Assembly (NCBI RefSeq): GCF_000283155.1
Contig: NW_004454171.1
Span: 14,304,639 to 14,368,638, forward strand
Length of the DNA: 64,000 nucleotides
DNA from: Ceratotherium simum simum
Lineage: Eukaryota > Chordata > Mammalia > Perissodactyla > Rhinocerotidae
Direction of reading: 5' to 3'
This document shows positions 45,030-58,052 of the stretch, in pieces. A program made the translations under genes and the position numbers. The notes under the pieces were generated by a model. It had not been told where the DNA came from and did no database searches. It was given only the letters and a program-made list of their open reading frames with translations. The stretch's first letter is position 1, and every line of letters starts with the position of its first letter.

Positions 45030-46680
45030 CTCTTATTGTTGACATTTGTCATTAATGTAGAAGAGCAGAAATACCAACTCTAATGACTCCCAGACTCCAG
45101 ACAAAATAGCCAACTGCTAGATGTTTAATAGGCATCTCAAATCTTATGTTGGAAGGCAAAATCTAATTTCCTTTCTTCCCCCACCAAACAAACACACACA
45201 CACTTGTTCTTCTCTTTGTTCACCTTCTCAGCTGATGAGATGATCATTCATTCACCCTAATACTCAGGCAAAAACCATGACATCGTCCTTATCACCTTTC
45301 TTCCTCTCACACTTCACATCTAGTCCTTCTGTATGCCTGTTAGCTCTATCATCAAAATATATCTGTCCCAAATCCGGCCACTTCTCACCATTTCTACTGC
45401 ACCCTGAGCTAATCTCCTTTGTATCTCCTTGAGATTGCAGAAAAAGGTTCCTGGTCTTTGTAATTCCATTCTTGCCCCCTTCGGTCTGGCCTCCACCCAG
45501 CTGCTAGTGATCCTTTAAAAACCTGCACCTGATCTCATTATATCCTTGCCCAAACTCCAGTGGCTTCCGATCACACTTAGACTAAAAACCAAGGTCTACT
45601 GTCTACAAAGCGTTGCATCGTCTGGTCCTCGATCATGTCTCTGATTTCATCTTCTATCAGCCTCCTTGCTCCAGCCACACAGATGTCCTCGCTGTTTTAG
45701 CACGCCAGGTGTTCTCCCACCTTGAGCTTTTACAATTTTAATTTTTAATTTCCTTGTGTTTTTGTGTTTTGTTTTGTTTGTGTTTGGTAAAAACACTTAA
45801 GATGGGAATTATCCTCTTAACATATTTTAAAGGGCACAATATATTATTGACTACAGGTACTATGTTGTACAGCAGATCTCTAGAACTCATTCATCTTGCA
45901 AAACTGAAACTTTATACCCGTTGAGCAACAACTCCCCATTTCCCTCTCCCCTGGCAACCACCATTCTGTTCTCTGCTCTATGAGCTTGACTATTTTAGAT
46001 GCCTTGTATAAGTGGAATCATACATTATTTGCCCTTCTGTGACTAGCTTATTTCACTTAGCATAAAGCCCTCTAGGTTCAACCATGTTGTCGCAAATAGT
46101 AGGATTTCCTTCTTTTTTATGGCTGAATGATATTCCATTGTATGTATATAACACATTTTCTTTATCCATTCACCTGTCGATGAATGGCTATCGTGAATAG
46201 TGCCACAACGAACAAGGGGCCACAGACACCTCTTCAAGGTCAAGGAAATGCAGATCAAAACCACAATGAGATATCACCTCACATCTGTTAGGATGGCTAT
46301 TATCAAAGCAAAAACAAAAGCAAAAAAAAGATAACAAGTGTTGGTGAGGATGTGGAGAAATTGGAACCCTTATACGTGTTAGTGGAGGTCGTAGAGTGGT
46401 GTAGCCATTATGGAAAACAGTATAGAGGTTCCTCAAAAAATTAAAAATAGAATTACAATATGATCCAGCAATCCTACTTCTGGGTATATATTCATAACTC
46501 TTTTTACTACCTGACATTTTATTATGTATTCATTAGTTTATTTGTATAGTGTCTATGTCTCCCCAGAATATAAACTCTATTAGAACAGAATCTTTCTGCG
46601 TGCTTTGTTCTCTATTCTGTTAAGTAGCACGTAGAACAGTACCTGTGTTATAGTAGACACTCAATAAACATTGTTGACTA
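45030..46680 (+). repeat. L2 LINE interrupted by an inverted L1
   Basis: The left part (about 45030-45735) has 'ccaactccagtggcttccgatcacacttagac' and 'cctccttgctccagccacacagatgtcc' and stops near 'acaattttaattttt'. The right part (about 46501-46680) resumes with ACTACCTGACATTTTATTAT and ends CTCAATAAACATTGTTGAC. The middle is L1. Some 200 bp of L2 appear to be missing at the junction. Confidence 0.65.
45740..46500 (-). mobile_element. L1 with 5' inversion
   Basis: From 46215 to about 45740 the minus strand reads the end of L1 ORF2 and 3' UTR ('atacaatggaatatcattcagccata', 'atgattccacttatacaaggc'). From about 46235 to 46500 the plus strand reads the more 5' ORF2 segment (AAATGCAGATCAAAACCACAAT, 'gtgttggtgaggatgtggagaaattgg', 'atgatccagcaatcctacttctgggtat'). 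The two pieces face each other, as produced by twin priming. Confidence 0.85.
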
Positions 46681-49600
46681 TATAAATATATTGAAATTAA
46701 ATTTGATCTGAAATGTAAAGAAACAGCTTTGCTACGTGTATTAAATCACTAAAACTTGGCATTAGTCTTTAATTTATTAGTGTCTACTTAAAGCTAAGTT
46801 GACTTGAGAGTAATTGTACAATAATAATCCTTATTATAATTTTTTTAAAAAGCAGTAATATAAGGTGTATCGCTGGACTGTAACATCATAACCTATGTTA
46901 ATTACAAAGTCTGAGTCAGCTAATGTCCTTTTATAACCAAGAAATCAGTAAATTATTTCTACATTAACACATCTGTTCTCATATAAATACTTCTCATCTC
47001 AGCATTGTGTTTACTTTACTTATGACATCTGTCCTCAGTAGGGACTTGATGAAGTAGAAGTGCCCATCAGAATTCTGAAATTCATCCCTTTTATGGCTTC
47101 TATCTCAGTGTATTTTAGTTTATTGTTAGATCGTGGACTCTGTGGAGACAGAGAATGAATGTGGCATTTAGCTGTCCTTCCAGTACCTAGCAGAGCACTG
47201 GGAGTGCTCAGTGAGTAGATGGTGAATGGGAGGAGAGAAAATGCAAGAACAAGTCATCACTTCTCAATTCAGCAAAGCCCACTAGGATGTGCCTTAAGTT
47301 CCTAAGGTCAATACCCACCATTAAAAGTTAAATTTACCATTAAGTTGAGAACAGAAATATTAAACGCAGGCACAATAATAAACTATTAATATATTTTGAA
47401 AGTGATGGATATGTATCCAGCTAGCAGTGTTTCAAAATCTCTTTTGATATGAATAGAATCCATAAAGTCACAGTCCTTTGCCCACATTACTTTTTATGTT
47501 GATTCTCTTTTCCCGTTGAGGATATATGTTTTATGATTTATAGATGGCATTTTGCCCCAAGTTCAGTGTTATTGGCTTTTAGTGATAAGCATAGTTTTAA
47601 AATTAGATAACCAGAACAACCTACTAGGAAATACACTCCTGATTTTGAACTCTTTGTCTTCATTTAGAATAAACTTACCAGTATTTCTGTATTAGCTACT
47701 ACTTCAGTTTTCTGATTACTGATTGGCAATCCACAGCCCCACGGAAATAGCCAAATCCTTCCTAGCTTGACTTCTGTAAAGAAAATACATTCAACAGGAG
47801 AATCTCGGTTGTTTTCTTTTCCTCGGTATTTGAGTGTTATTTCTAGTCTGAATTTGAGAAGTTTGCTATTATCTGTCAAAAAAGTGATGTTTTAGTATTT
47901 TCATTTAAGTTTAGGAAGATTTAAAGAGTTGATGATTGAAATACTAAATGTGGTGAAATTAATCTATAGAAAAATGAATGATTCTATTGTAATGTAAAAT
48001 CTAATTAGTAGAATGTTACATGATTATATTTAGCCATCTAGCCTATAAGAAAACACATACTGTGAATTGTTAGAAACTTTTAGTTAGTTCTATTGCTCCC
48101 CCAAGATAAAGGTTCAGGATCCTGATTGAATTTGGAGTCCTTAGAGAAACTCATATTCCTAGTATCAATAGACTTAGAATGAAAGAAACGTCATAAGTTT
48201 CCTTTTCTGAGTGTGAAGTTGGGGAATGGATCAAATACTAATGAATAGCACTTGTTCCAAGATGCACATGTGTCTTTCATTGATTTGCCAAAGTTAAATC
48301 AAAGAGTTCCATATGTGTATGAAGGAGAAACATCTGACACTTAAAGTAGCAAACAATAAAATATTAAAAATATATTTCCTGTGAAGCTGAGTTGATTGGG
48401 AAAAAGAGAAGATTTGATCATCAGGAAGGCTATAAATGTGGCTATAGCATATGCATCAAAGGAGAAAACTGGACGAGCTTTATAAATTGTAACGTGGTGT
48501 ACGTGTAAAGGAGAGAACAGGTATTCTTGTTTTTCGTATTGTTGAGCATTTGCAGTGAGAATGGAAATAGTAATTTTTGGTTTGTATGGATCAAAATTGA
48601 TGTCCAAGTTGGATAATAGACTGCGTATACATACATATTTACATATCTGTCTTATATATCAAACAGTAAAGTCGTAATGTTATCTTTGGAGACAAGAATT
48701 TCCTTGCTCTCCCCCAACTTCCTATTTCATCCAGGTGACTCCCATCCTACCGCCCCAAGCCCCAGGCTAGTAGATCATGGAGACTGGATCCTGACTCTAC
48801 AGGAACTGCTTACAATTTCCATGGGCTGATACAGCTGGGTGATGTGTTGAGTTTTTGCATTTTGTTTGTTCGTTATCTCCTGCTGCCCAGGCTCGTTGTC
48901 ATGTGCTGCCTTTCTTGGGGCCAGATTCCCTACTCCTTATTGCCTGATATTCCCCCCAGAATATGCCCGATCTGTCCATGCCACATTTTTCAGACATTCT
49001 GGTTTTTGGTCTTTATCTCACATCACATACCTGACCCATGTGTACTGAACTTGTTGTTTACTACCCTGTCTGTCAAGCTCTTTCCTAGATCCCATCTAAA
49101 TGTCCTTATACTCGTGTGTCTTTGATCACAATGACCTGTTGCTCACGTCCCTACCTGACGGTGACTCTTCATACCTGCCTATTTCTCCAGCCCCAGCCAC
49201 TCATCTTGAACTTAGAGCTTGAGCTCTGGGAGGCCCAGACAATCCTTTACATTCATTTTTCCCCATTTCTTTATCTTCAAATCATGTCAGGGACACATTG
49301 AGTCTGTTTCATGTACGTCTTTTGGCTAACAAAAATATACCCACTCATTCAGAAACGTAACCAATACTGAGATATGTCTATATATGATATTTAGTGTGGC
49401 TTGTCCCTAAGGGTGTCTAATGTAAAACTGTGTTTGGGAACTCCTTGTGGGTTGATGATATTCCCTAAGAGTCAGTATTTGAATTGTTTAGTGCAAGAGT
49501 ACACCAAACGCATAGTCCAGTTTTAAGTCTTTAAAAATATTATATATAGTTATCCAATAAGTATTTGCAGAATAGCCTCTGCAATGGCATAGTGAGAATT

Positions 49601-50933
49601 GCTTTCATTGTGCCTGAATAATGAATCTTCCTATGTAAGATGGATCCACACAATATTGGCAATAGTATCACTGAGGAAAACTGGGATTTGCTATGAGCTG
49701 ACTTTTCAGTCCTGGCATAATTAGTGTCCAAAAGCTGGTGATATGGTTTACCTAAATGGAAGCAGCATCCCCGTCTACCTGTATCCTTAAGTTCTTTATT
49801 GCTTTCGTCTTATCAAAGAACTGCCCCAAATTATTTAGTTCTCATTTTATTTAGTTCTTAAATTATTTGGTCAGGAAACTACATATATATCCATTCTGTA
49901 CATTCCTTTATTTTGTTTTGTTTTGGAGCATGGCATGCCTGTGTGCATGTGGACACACATGTGTACTGTATGGATTTTGTGCCATGAGAATATTATTAAA
50001 GCCTCTATAATTTGGGGCAGAAATTATTTCCTTTTCCATCAGACACAGTCCCGCTTATATTTGTGGTTTGGGTTACAGTTAAAAGTTGGGGAGTTTATCC
50101 TGGCTTAGATAGCTAAAAATTAGAAGCAAATCTGAGGGAAAAAAATGCAAGTTGAAATTCAAATCTAAATATAGGAGTAAATTAGCTAGATTATTCTGGA
50201 GAAAAAAAGCAGATATTCTTAAATCTAAAGCTCTCTAGTTCTAGTCAAGCCATATTATGTCTTAGCTCAGTTCTGTCAGAAAACATGTACAGATTTATTT
50301 TTTCCTAGAGAAAAACCAGTTAGCTTTGAAATAAAAACATACTGCTTTTTTGAGCTTTCGAGCCTAATTACGTTTAACTGGCAGATAATTTAAAATATAA
50401 CTAATTTTGTGGTGTTTTTCAATATTTAGAAATTGCAGAGTCCCCAATCAGTATTTTAGAAGCTCTTAATTGTGATGACTAAGCTGAATATATAAATGAA
50501 GTGATCAGATGTAATGCATGTATGCATAGCTCTAAAAAGTACATAATCTATATATGTTTTCCTATGCAGTTAACAGGTAATTAGGAATCTTTAAATATTC
50601 AACTTATATCTGATTAAAGCAGCATTATAAGTCTATTTAAGTTCAGGGAAGAATATAGTTAAATAATTGTATTTTCAACTAAATTCTTAGCATGTGTGTG
50701 GGAGTAGAGCTTGTCACTATGCTAATACTGACTTGGGGGAGTAACATTTTTCTGGCAGTGTTAGGTGGCATCATGATGGGAGTCTTTGCTGCTCAGTGGG
50801 AAAGTGGTTGAAGTCATATTAGAAGATGTGATTTGAACATAGACTTGAAATTATTCATACAGGATAAGGTGACTGAATGACAATTGCCCTGGGTAAAATA
50901 GGATACTATTGGCAATGGAAAGAAGAAACCAAG

Positions 50934-50938
<5 letters not shown>

Positions 50939-50964
<26 letters not shown>
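50939..50964. repeat. (CA)n microsatellite
   Basis: About 13 CA units between AAGATTA and CGCTCCAGAG. Confidence 0.95.
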
Positions 50965-50967
<3 letters not shown>

Positions 50968-51484
50968 CCAGAGACTTATCAAATACCAAAATGACCCTTA
51001 AAAGAAATCTGAAAGCCATTGCTTCAGAAGTGATGCTACTGTGTGATTTGAGCTTGCTTTTCCAAAAGTGAGTGAATTATTGTCACTATAAATCTTCCAG
51101 AGATGTTCTAGCACACCTCAGCCAGCACATTCACATAAACTTCTTGTGGGGTTTATACCCAAAGTTTACCACAGAAAAGTCAGTGACAACCAGAGTCACC
51201 TCTGTGAGCATGACAATCCTGACTCGCGTGTCTCCCAAGCGCTAAACCCCCTTTTCTTTTACCTTCCCCTCCTCTCCTGTCTGCACCAGGACAGGGAGGC
51301 AGGAATGAATGGTGGACTGCCAACTCTGCCGACCTCAGATTAAGTCCTCACAACTTCTAGAAGCTTCTCTGCTCTCTAGACCATAGTGCTCCTTCACGTA
51401 CCTGAATTCACAATGCTCACGTGTAAATTTATCTTAGATGCTCTTGTCATTTGTTCCATATCATTTTGCTGTGGGATAGTCAAG

Positions 51485-52000
51485 AGTTTGGGTTCTAGAG
51501 TCAGACTGTTGACATTTACTTATTTTTTTTTTTTTGTGAGGAAGATCAGCCCTGAGCTGACATCCATGCTAACCCTCCTCTTTTTGCTGAGGAAGACCGG
51601 CTCTGAGCTAACATCTATTGCCAATCCTCCTCCTTTATTTTTTTCCCCCAAAGCCCCAGTAGATAGTTGTATGTCATAGTTGCACATCCTTCTAGTTGCT
51701 GTATGTGGGACGCGGCCTCAGCATGGCCGGAGAAGCGGTGCGTCGGTGCGCGCCAGAGATCCGAACCCGGGCCGCCAGTAGCGGAGCACGCGCACTTAAC
51801 CGCTAAGCCACGGGGCCGGCCCTTGACATTTAAATAGTAGCTCCCATGTCGCTCTGATGTTTTTGACCACATTACTTAATCTCACTAACCTTCAGATTCT
51901 CCATCTGTAACAGTGGGCATTTACGCTCTGTAAAATGGTGACTATTACATCAGCTAATGCATGTGACATGATAAGCACAGGGCTTGGCATGTTGTAAGTG
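51485..52000 (-). repeat. MIR SINE split by an ERE
   Basis: The left piece has GAGTTTGGGTTCTAGAGTCAGACTG. After the ERE it resumes with ATTACTTAATCTCACTAACC, TTCTCCATCTGTAACAGTGG and 'ataagcacagggcttggcatg'. The order is that of the reverse MIR. Confidence 0.65.
51519..51822 (-). mobile_element. ERE SINE, long form (antisense)
   Basis: The minus strand starts GGGCCGGCCCCGTGGCTTAG, then GGTTAAGTGCGCGTGCTCCG, box B GGTTCGGATCTC, and ends in two TTAGCTCAG-type modules before a poly-A (plus poly-T). The target duplication TTGACATTTA is at 51509-51518 and 51823-51832. Confidence 0.96.
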
Positions 52001-52663
52001 AGGGGACCGACCATCCCAATTTGCCTGAGACTAGGGGTTCCTGGGAAGCAGAAACTTTCAGGGCTAAAACTGGGAAAGTCCTGAGCAAACTGAGTTGGTC
52101 CCCTAGTCAAAAGCATTTCATTTATATTATTCAAATTTTATTGTATTCGTGTTTTATATTCCTCAGGAAGCAGAATCCTATGTTACCTCTTTTCCCCATT
52201 AAGTTTCACAGGGCCACATATCTAGTTGCTTAAATATTTTCATGTGTGTTTTATTTTCTTAAAAGAAGTTTCCAATACCTTATAGTAATATAGTTTATCT
52301 AAGGCCAGAAAATGAAAACAAAGATGGTATGGGAGTCTAGAAGAAGAAAATTGTTAGGAACCTAGTATTGGCTTAAGAGAGAAGTTTTTGATTTGCGAAG
52401 ACATTTTTGCCTGCACAGTCCCCCTTTCCTCTCAGCTGGTGACCAGGTCCTGCTCTGGTCAGCCACCAGGAAGTGAGGTGGGCTTCCATTAGTCTGCTCC
52501 CCCTTGGTGGTGCCTCGTGGTGCTTACCTCACCAGGAGTGTTGCATATTAGCCTCTGTATTGTTCTCCAGTGAGCTTCCTCATGACTCAGATTTCTTCCC
52601 AGAAGCCCCGGTTGTTTCTTGAGTCGCAGATTTAAACATTTGCCACAAATATTAGAAACAAGT

Positions 52664-52981
52664 TGGGCCGGCCCCGTGGCTTAGCGGTTAAGTGCGCGCG
52701 CTCCGCTACTGGTGGCCCGGGTTTGGATCCCGGGCGCGCACCAACGCACGGCTTCTCCAGCCATGCTGAGGCTGCGTCCCACATACAGCAACTGGAAGGA
52801 GGTGCAGCTATGACATACAACTATCTATTGGGGCTTTGGAGGGGGGGAAAAAAGGAGGAGGATTGGCAATAGATGTTAGCTCAGAGCCAGTCTTCCTCAG
52901 CAAATAAAGAGGAGGATTAGCATGGATGTTAGCTCAGGGCTGATCTTCCTCACACACACACACAAAATATATATATATATA
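52664..52981 (+). mobile_element. ERE SINE, long form
   Basis: Starts TGGGCCGGCCCCGTGGCTTA, carries GGTTAAGTGCGCGCGCTCCG and box B GTTTGGATCCCGGG, and ends with two TTAGCTCAG modules and a CA/TA-rich tail (52951-52981). The target duplication TAGAAACAAGT lies at 52653-52663 and 52982-52992. It lies about 840 bp from an opposite copy. Confidence 0.96.
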
Positions 52982-53005
52982 TAGAAACAAGTCATGCGGG
53001 CGGGC

Positions 53006-53358
53006 TGTTCTGACCGCTGTAACACAATAACCTAAACTGGATGGGTGGCTTGTAAACAACAGACATTTATTCCTCACACTTCTGGAGGCTGGAAGTCTGA
53101 GATCAGGGTGCCAACATGGTTGAATCTGGTGACCTCTTCCCAGTTGCAGACTGCCATCTTCTCTTTATGTCCTCACATGATGGAAAGACAACTAAATAGC
53201 TCTCTGGGCTCTTCTCGTAAGGGCACTAATCCCATTCATGAGGGCTTCACCCTTGTGACTTAATCACTTCACAAAGGCCCCTCCAAATACCATCACATTG
53301 GGGGCTAGGATTTCACCCTATGAATTTTGGGGGGACACAAACATTCAGTCCATTGCAG
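53006..53358 (-). mobile_element. MLT1-like (MaLR) LTR (antisense)
   Basis: GTGGCTTGTAAACAACAGAC, TTATTCCTCACACTTCTGGAGG, 'agggcactaatcccattcatgaggg', 'tcacattgggggctaggattt' and CATTCAGTCCATTGCA match the same LTR group as 4263-4639, also in reverse. Confidence 0.7.
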
Positions 53359-53444
53359 GAGGAGATAGGGAATTGGGGAATAGCATTAAATAGGGTCACA
53401 TGTGCCCCTAAATTTGTGTCAGCTGGGGGAGAAGGGAGCCAACA

Positions 53445-53645
53445 GCAGCTCAGTGGTTCTTCACCATGACTGTCTGTTTGAATCACTTGGAAGATTTAAA
53501 AAATAAAACACCAGTCCAGTCCCTCCTCCTCCCACCCCAGAGATTCTGATTTAATTGGTCTGGAGGACCTGGACATGGTGTGGTTTTAAAAGATCCCAGG
53601 TGAATTTAATATGCAGCCTGGGTGCAGCCAGGAAGCCCACTGCTG
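53445..53645. repeat. MER5A-like DNA transposon
   Basis: CAGTGGTTCTTCACCATGAC near the start, then 'gaatcacttggaagattt' and CCCCAGAGATTCTGATTTAAT follow the MER5A layout. Confidence 0.65.
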
Positions 53646-54570
53646 ATTCCTCCTCTGTCTCTTTTTTCCTTTCCTTGCCACAGTTCATTGCCCCTGCCTG
53701 AGCTGAAAATTTAACATAGTGAAAATAGTAGTGATTGCTTTTATTTTTACATATGATTGCCAGAGTTTGAGCACTTACTTTGTATCACAGTGATGATTAT
53801 GCATGTCTTTAAAACTTGGTAGTTTTAACTCAGTTGTAGATCATTTCATTTTTATGTTAAAGTCTGTTATTCATAGTTTATTATGTAGCAAGCCTGTTTC
53901 TTAGGCAATTGTCTTTTCACAGCTTATCACTAAAAACCAACAAACTAAAATCTAGAGGCAATCTGGCTTGTTTCTGTTTTCTGCAGGGAAGGAAAAGAAT
54001 GTTCCATTGTGCTAGGAATTCTCTCAGATTAAAAAATAGCATCTTGTTGCTGGATTAGGCATAAATGTTGTGGATTTGGTAGCCACTTACGGCTTGTGGA
54101 GAGAATCAGATGCCATGAGGACTTGAGGCTCTGACATGGAACTCTTGATGGCTCGTGCAAACACTATTTGAGCAAAATGGTCCACATCATGGGCCTATTT
54201 TATTACCAATTACTCCACCACCTTGAGATCTAGAGATCTAGATGAGATCTAGTTAGGATCCATTCATTATTTAATATTTTGTGCAAAACTAGCAATGTCT
54301 TCATACTCTTTTTTATATCTTTATTCAGTTAGCAATCCTCCTGTGACTGTCTAAATAGAAATTCTTTGTCCTAAAAAAAAAACCTCATTAAGTTCTTTCA
54401 TGCAATAGCTGATAAAACTGTGTCAAGTGTTAGAAAATATGACAGTAATTTCATTGCAGTCTATATTTATTATTGGAAAACTTCTGAAGGGCGATTTTCA
54501 AAAAAATAAGCCTATAAGAAAAACCCCAAAATTATTTTGTCTGTTCATGTTATGTCTATAGCTAGCCAAT

Positions 54571-55558
54571 TGCTACAGAGTGAATGCTTGTGTGTTCCCC
54601 CCAAATTCCTCTGTTGAAATCCTAACCCCTAATGTGATGGTGTTAGGAGATGTGGCCTTTGGGAGGTGTTAGGTCATTAGAGTGGAGCCCTTGTTGCTGA
54701 ACTAGTTCATTTTTCCCATCGCCCAGAGAGCCAAACACCCAGATGATGAGATTGCAGCAGAAAGAGGGTTTTAACCACAAGGCAGCAAAGCGAAGTGGTA
54801 GAATGAGTCTCACATCTGCCTCCCTGAAAATGGGATGTTTATGGGGCAAGGTGGGCTGAAGTGTGGAGATAGATGATTGGAGGTGAGGAGAGGTGAGGTA
54901 ACTGATCTGCACAAGCGTAGTCAAACTTCATGCCTCTTCATAGGACGCGTGTTCACAAAATGGTGGCGTTAGCATGATCTGAGGGTGGAGTTTTTAGCCT
55001 CTTCACGTCAAAAGGTCACTTATCAGGCATTGGTGCAGGCCCAGTTGGTGGGTTGCTGGTCTAAACTGGCCTGAACTGGACAAGGGGGTCCTAATTCCTG
55101 AAAAACAGCTCAAACACCCATTACCGTGGTGACCTAGGTGCCAGGGAGATGTTAGCTTTAGGGACCTAGTGGGAGTCAGATAGCATATTGCCTAAACAGC
55201 ACAGTTAACAATGGGCAGGTAAACAACTAAAAAAGCTATAATCGGTAATTGCAACAAAAGGAAAAAAAAAACTCTAGTTGCTAGCTACCCAATCATCTAT
55301 GGCTAACGCTGTACCGGTTTCACCCTCATGAATGAGATTTAGCACGTTTATAAAAGAGGCCCCAGAGAGCTCCCTCACCCCTTCCTCCATGTAAGGACAT
55401 AGTGATTTGAACCAGGAAGTGGGACCTCAACAACATTGAATCTGCCGAACCCTTTATCTTGGACTTCCCGGTTTCCATAACTGTGAGAAATAAATGTTTA
55501 TTGTTTAAGTCATCCAGTCTATGGTGTTTTGTTATAGCAGCCTGAATGGGCTAAAGCA
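54571..55558 (+). mobile_element. MLT1-like (MaLR) LTR, sense, with nested LTR
   Basis: Starts TGCTACAGAGTGAATGCTTG, followed by 'ttgaaatcctaacccctaatgtgatgg', and ends 'aactgtgagaaataaatg..ttaagtcatccagtct..gaatgggctaaagca'. It is split by another LTR at 54692-55322. Without the insert it measures about 353 bp. Confidence 0.85.
54692..55322 (-). mobile_element. Solo LTR of an ERV, copy 2 (antisense, nested)
   Basis: 631 bp from TGTTGCTGAACTAG to GTACCGGTTTCA. It is flanked by the perfect 4-bp duplication CCCT (54688-54691 and 55323-55326) in the surrounding MLT1-like LTR. The interior (54865-55090) closely follows copy 1 at 38969-39484, for example GATGATTGGAGGTGAGG and 'ctcttcataggacgcgtgttc'. 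No internal retroviral genes are present. A 4-bp duplication fits a class I (gammaretrovirus-like) ERV. Confidence 0.88.
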
Positions 55559-57508
55559 TCAATAAAGGACTGCTTTTGTTTATACCATTTGTATTTGGAG
55601 TTTGGCTAGCTACTGTAACTCTGTAGTCATTGGGAGGCTTTCAAAACCTCCATTGCATCTTTAATGACTGGAGACCTTTATTGGGGTGTCACTATGCAGA
55701 GATAATTGTTCTGCCGCCTTCCTGATTAATCTCTCAGCCTCTATATTATTATTCTGTAAAGTGTGAGTGATATCTATTTTAGACAGTTGTTCTGATAACT
55801 AAAAGACAACATATAAAGCACCATGTGCACCGAGGACACTTACATAATACCCCTCTTCTTTCACCTCTGGGTGCATCCCCCAAAGTGGACTTCTTCTATC
55901 ACTGTGGGTGCATTTTTTGGGGTTCATTTAATCTGTGTATGTTTGCATTGTATTTCCTCATTTTTCCAATTTCAGATTTGTGAAGCCTCCTAAAAATTTT
56001 TCTTCCTCTATTTTCATATTCTGTTTTGTGATCTTCATGTCTGCTTACTTCTTCATCTTAGTTTTATCTCCTTCCATCGTAAGAATAAACATTAAATAGA
56101 AAATATTAGTATTAGCTGTTTGTGGAAGAAATTTTTTGTGTGCAAATGGATATTTTGGTTTTATAAATACTATAGGACATTCCGAATAGATCCTGAACGC
56201 CTGAGAGCTTTAGTCAGTTTCCAGATCTCTGGTCAATAATCTTACCAATGTGAGATGAAAGTTGAGTCACACTCTGTGTTTTGGTGTTGTCTTAGGGTAA
56301 CGAAAGCTATTGTTTTATGACTTTTGTGTTATTGAAATAAAAAACCCTCAAACTCAAGACTCTTGGGTTGGGAGACCATCGTACTTTTATCATCATCCAT
56401 CTGTACCAGTGCTGGTGGGACCTGACCACTAGTTTAATAAAGAGGGCACTGTGTGTTTTACTCTCTCATAAGAAGTCCTTGTTTGTTGCAAAATTAGCCT
56501 AACACCTTGCTTTTGCAAAACCCTTTGAATTCCATATTTTCATGGAATAAATCTCAAATTCAACACGGAATAACTATCTTACAACCGAATTCTTAATAAA
56601 CCCAATTTCCAAAGCCATTGCTTTAAATTTCTTCTTGCTTGTTTTACATGTGTTTCATAAAATGCATTCGTGTAGCAAAACAATAAAAAAGTGATGTCTG
56701 TGCCTCTTTTTAAATTGGCATTTGCTTTTAGTGAGTTGATTCCTCTGGGCTCTCAGTTATGTTTTTTTGTAGCTTTAATAGGAGCTTCCTTAAACCTCTG
56801 TTTATTGTACCAGGTATAAAGTAGATAACAAGGTTTGATAACCCCAAAGGAACTTGCGTTAAGTAACGCAGCCAGAGAGGGAAATGGAAGTAATCAATAA
56901 AGCCATGAAGAGAAATCGTAAGGACGAAATAGATTATATTTACTCCAAGGTTTCTCATTCTAAACTCTCTCTCCTGCTCTCTCAAACCCACGCATATTTA
57001 GGACAAATACATTACTTTCTTTTCCTGCTGTATTTGACAATAGCTACAGGTTCCCTTTGAAGGTCAGATTTGAGCGTTCGAGTAGGCATAAATATACTTG
57101 ATTTTTAAAAGCCAAAGTTAAAGAACACTATTAAACAACATTCTTGAATTGTCAGTACTGATGGGCACTAAACTGGCATTATGATGTACAAACCATGTAA
57201 ACATAAACGTAATACGGCTTATGAGATAGCATATTTAAAATTTTTTTCTTTGTTGTTCTTTCCTGTTAGTTTTTTCCCCAAATATTTTAAGATGGTTGTG
57301 CTGAACTCTGTACATCAAAATTTAAAGGTCACAGTAAAATAGTATAACAAAGGATTAAAAGTTTAATTTTTTCTTTTAAGTTTGTAGGGTTATTTACTTA
57401 ATCTTTAGTATTTACAAATAGATTAAAATAATAATTAATGAAGAAATGACTTGTTTAAATGGATAAAAACTAGCTTAGGAGAGCCAATCTGGGGTTTGCA
57501 GTTGGAGT

Positions 57509-58052
57509 TGTAGGGGATCAGAATTTGTCACCCCAAAGTGTATCTCTTTGGCTTGATTATTTTTAAGAACAAAAGGCTCTGAAAGAAACTTTGACCTTCC
57601 CCCTAACTGCCTAAAAGAATAGAAGACAGAAGGCCTGTCCCAGGAAGGAGCTAATACCATAAATAACTATAGTATGATATAGACTAGGTGTGGTAGACAG
57701 GGAGGAACCTAACAAGAGCCTTTCAGTCAAAGTCCTCTCCATCCCTCATTGTCTTTGCAAGGCATGGTCAACATTTGTTTATCAAACATTTGCTTTGCCA
57801 TGTAAATAGTCTTCCTCCTCTTTGAAGTCCCAAACCACTACCCCCAACATCCTCCTTTATCCTTAGCTGAAGATGGCATTTAAGGTGGTGGCTTCCACCA
57901 TTTTGGTGAGTTACTCAGACATCCTGGGTTTCTCCCATGTATACATGTTATTTAACTTTGATTTTCTTCTGTTATTCTGTCTCATGTCAATTTAATTCTT
58001 AGACCAGCCTGAAGGAGCTAGAAGGTAAAGGAATAGTTCTTCCTCCCCTACA
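57509..58052 (+). mobile_element. Solo LTR, third, probable ERV
   Basis: 544 bp with perfect 8-bp inverted ends TGTAGGGG..CCCCTACA and a 4-bp duplication GAGT (57505-57508 and 58053-58056). The right side has ATGTATACATGTTATTTAAC and TCATGTCAATTTAATTCTTAG, typical of an LTR 3' side, so plus orientation is likely. It is not similar to copies 1 and 2. No retroviral genes flank it. Confidence 0.8.

Noticed and set aside
46188..46517. 109-codon frame on the minus strand
   Set aside because: It is the wrong strand of the inverted L1 piece, so not a gene.
38969..58052. A full-length endogenous retrovirus between the LTRs
   Set aside because: The sequence between LTR copies is unrelated L2, L1, MIR, SINE and unique DNA. 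No gag, pol or env-like frames exist, so each LTR is solo.
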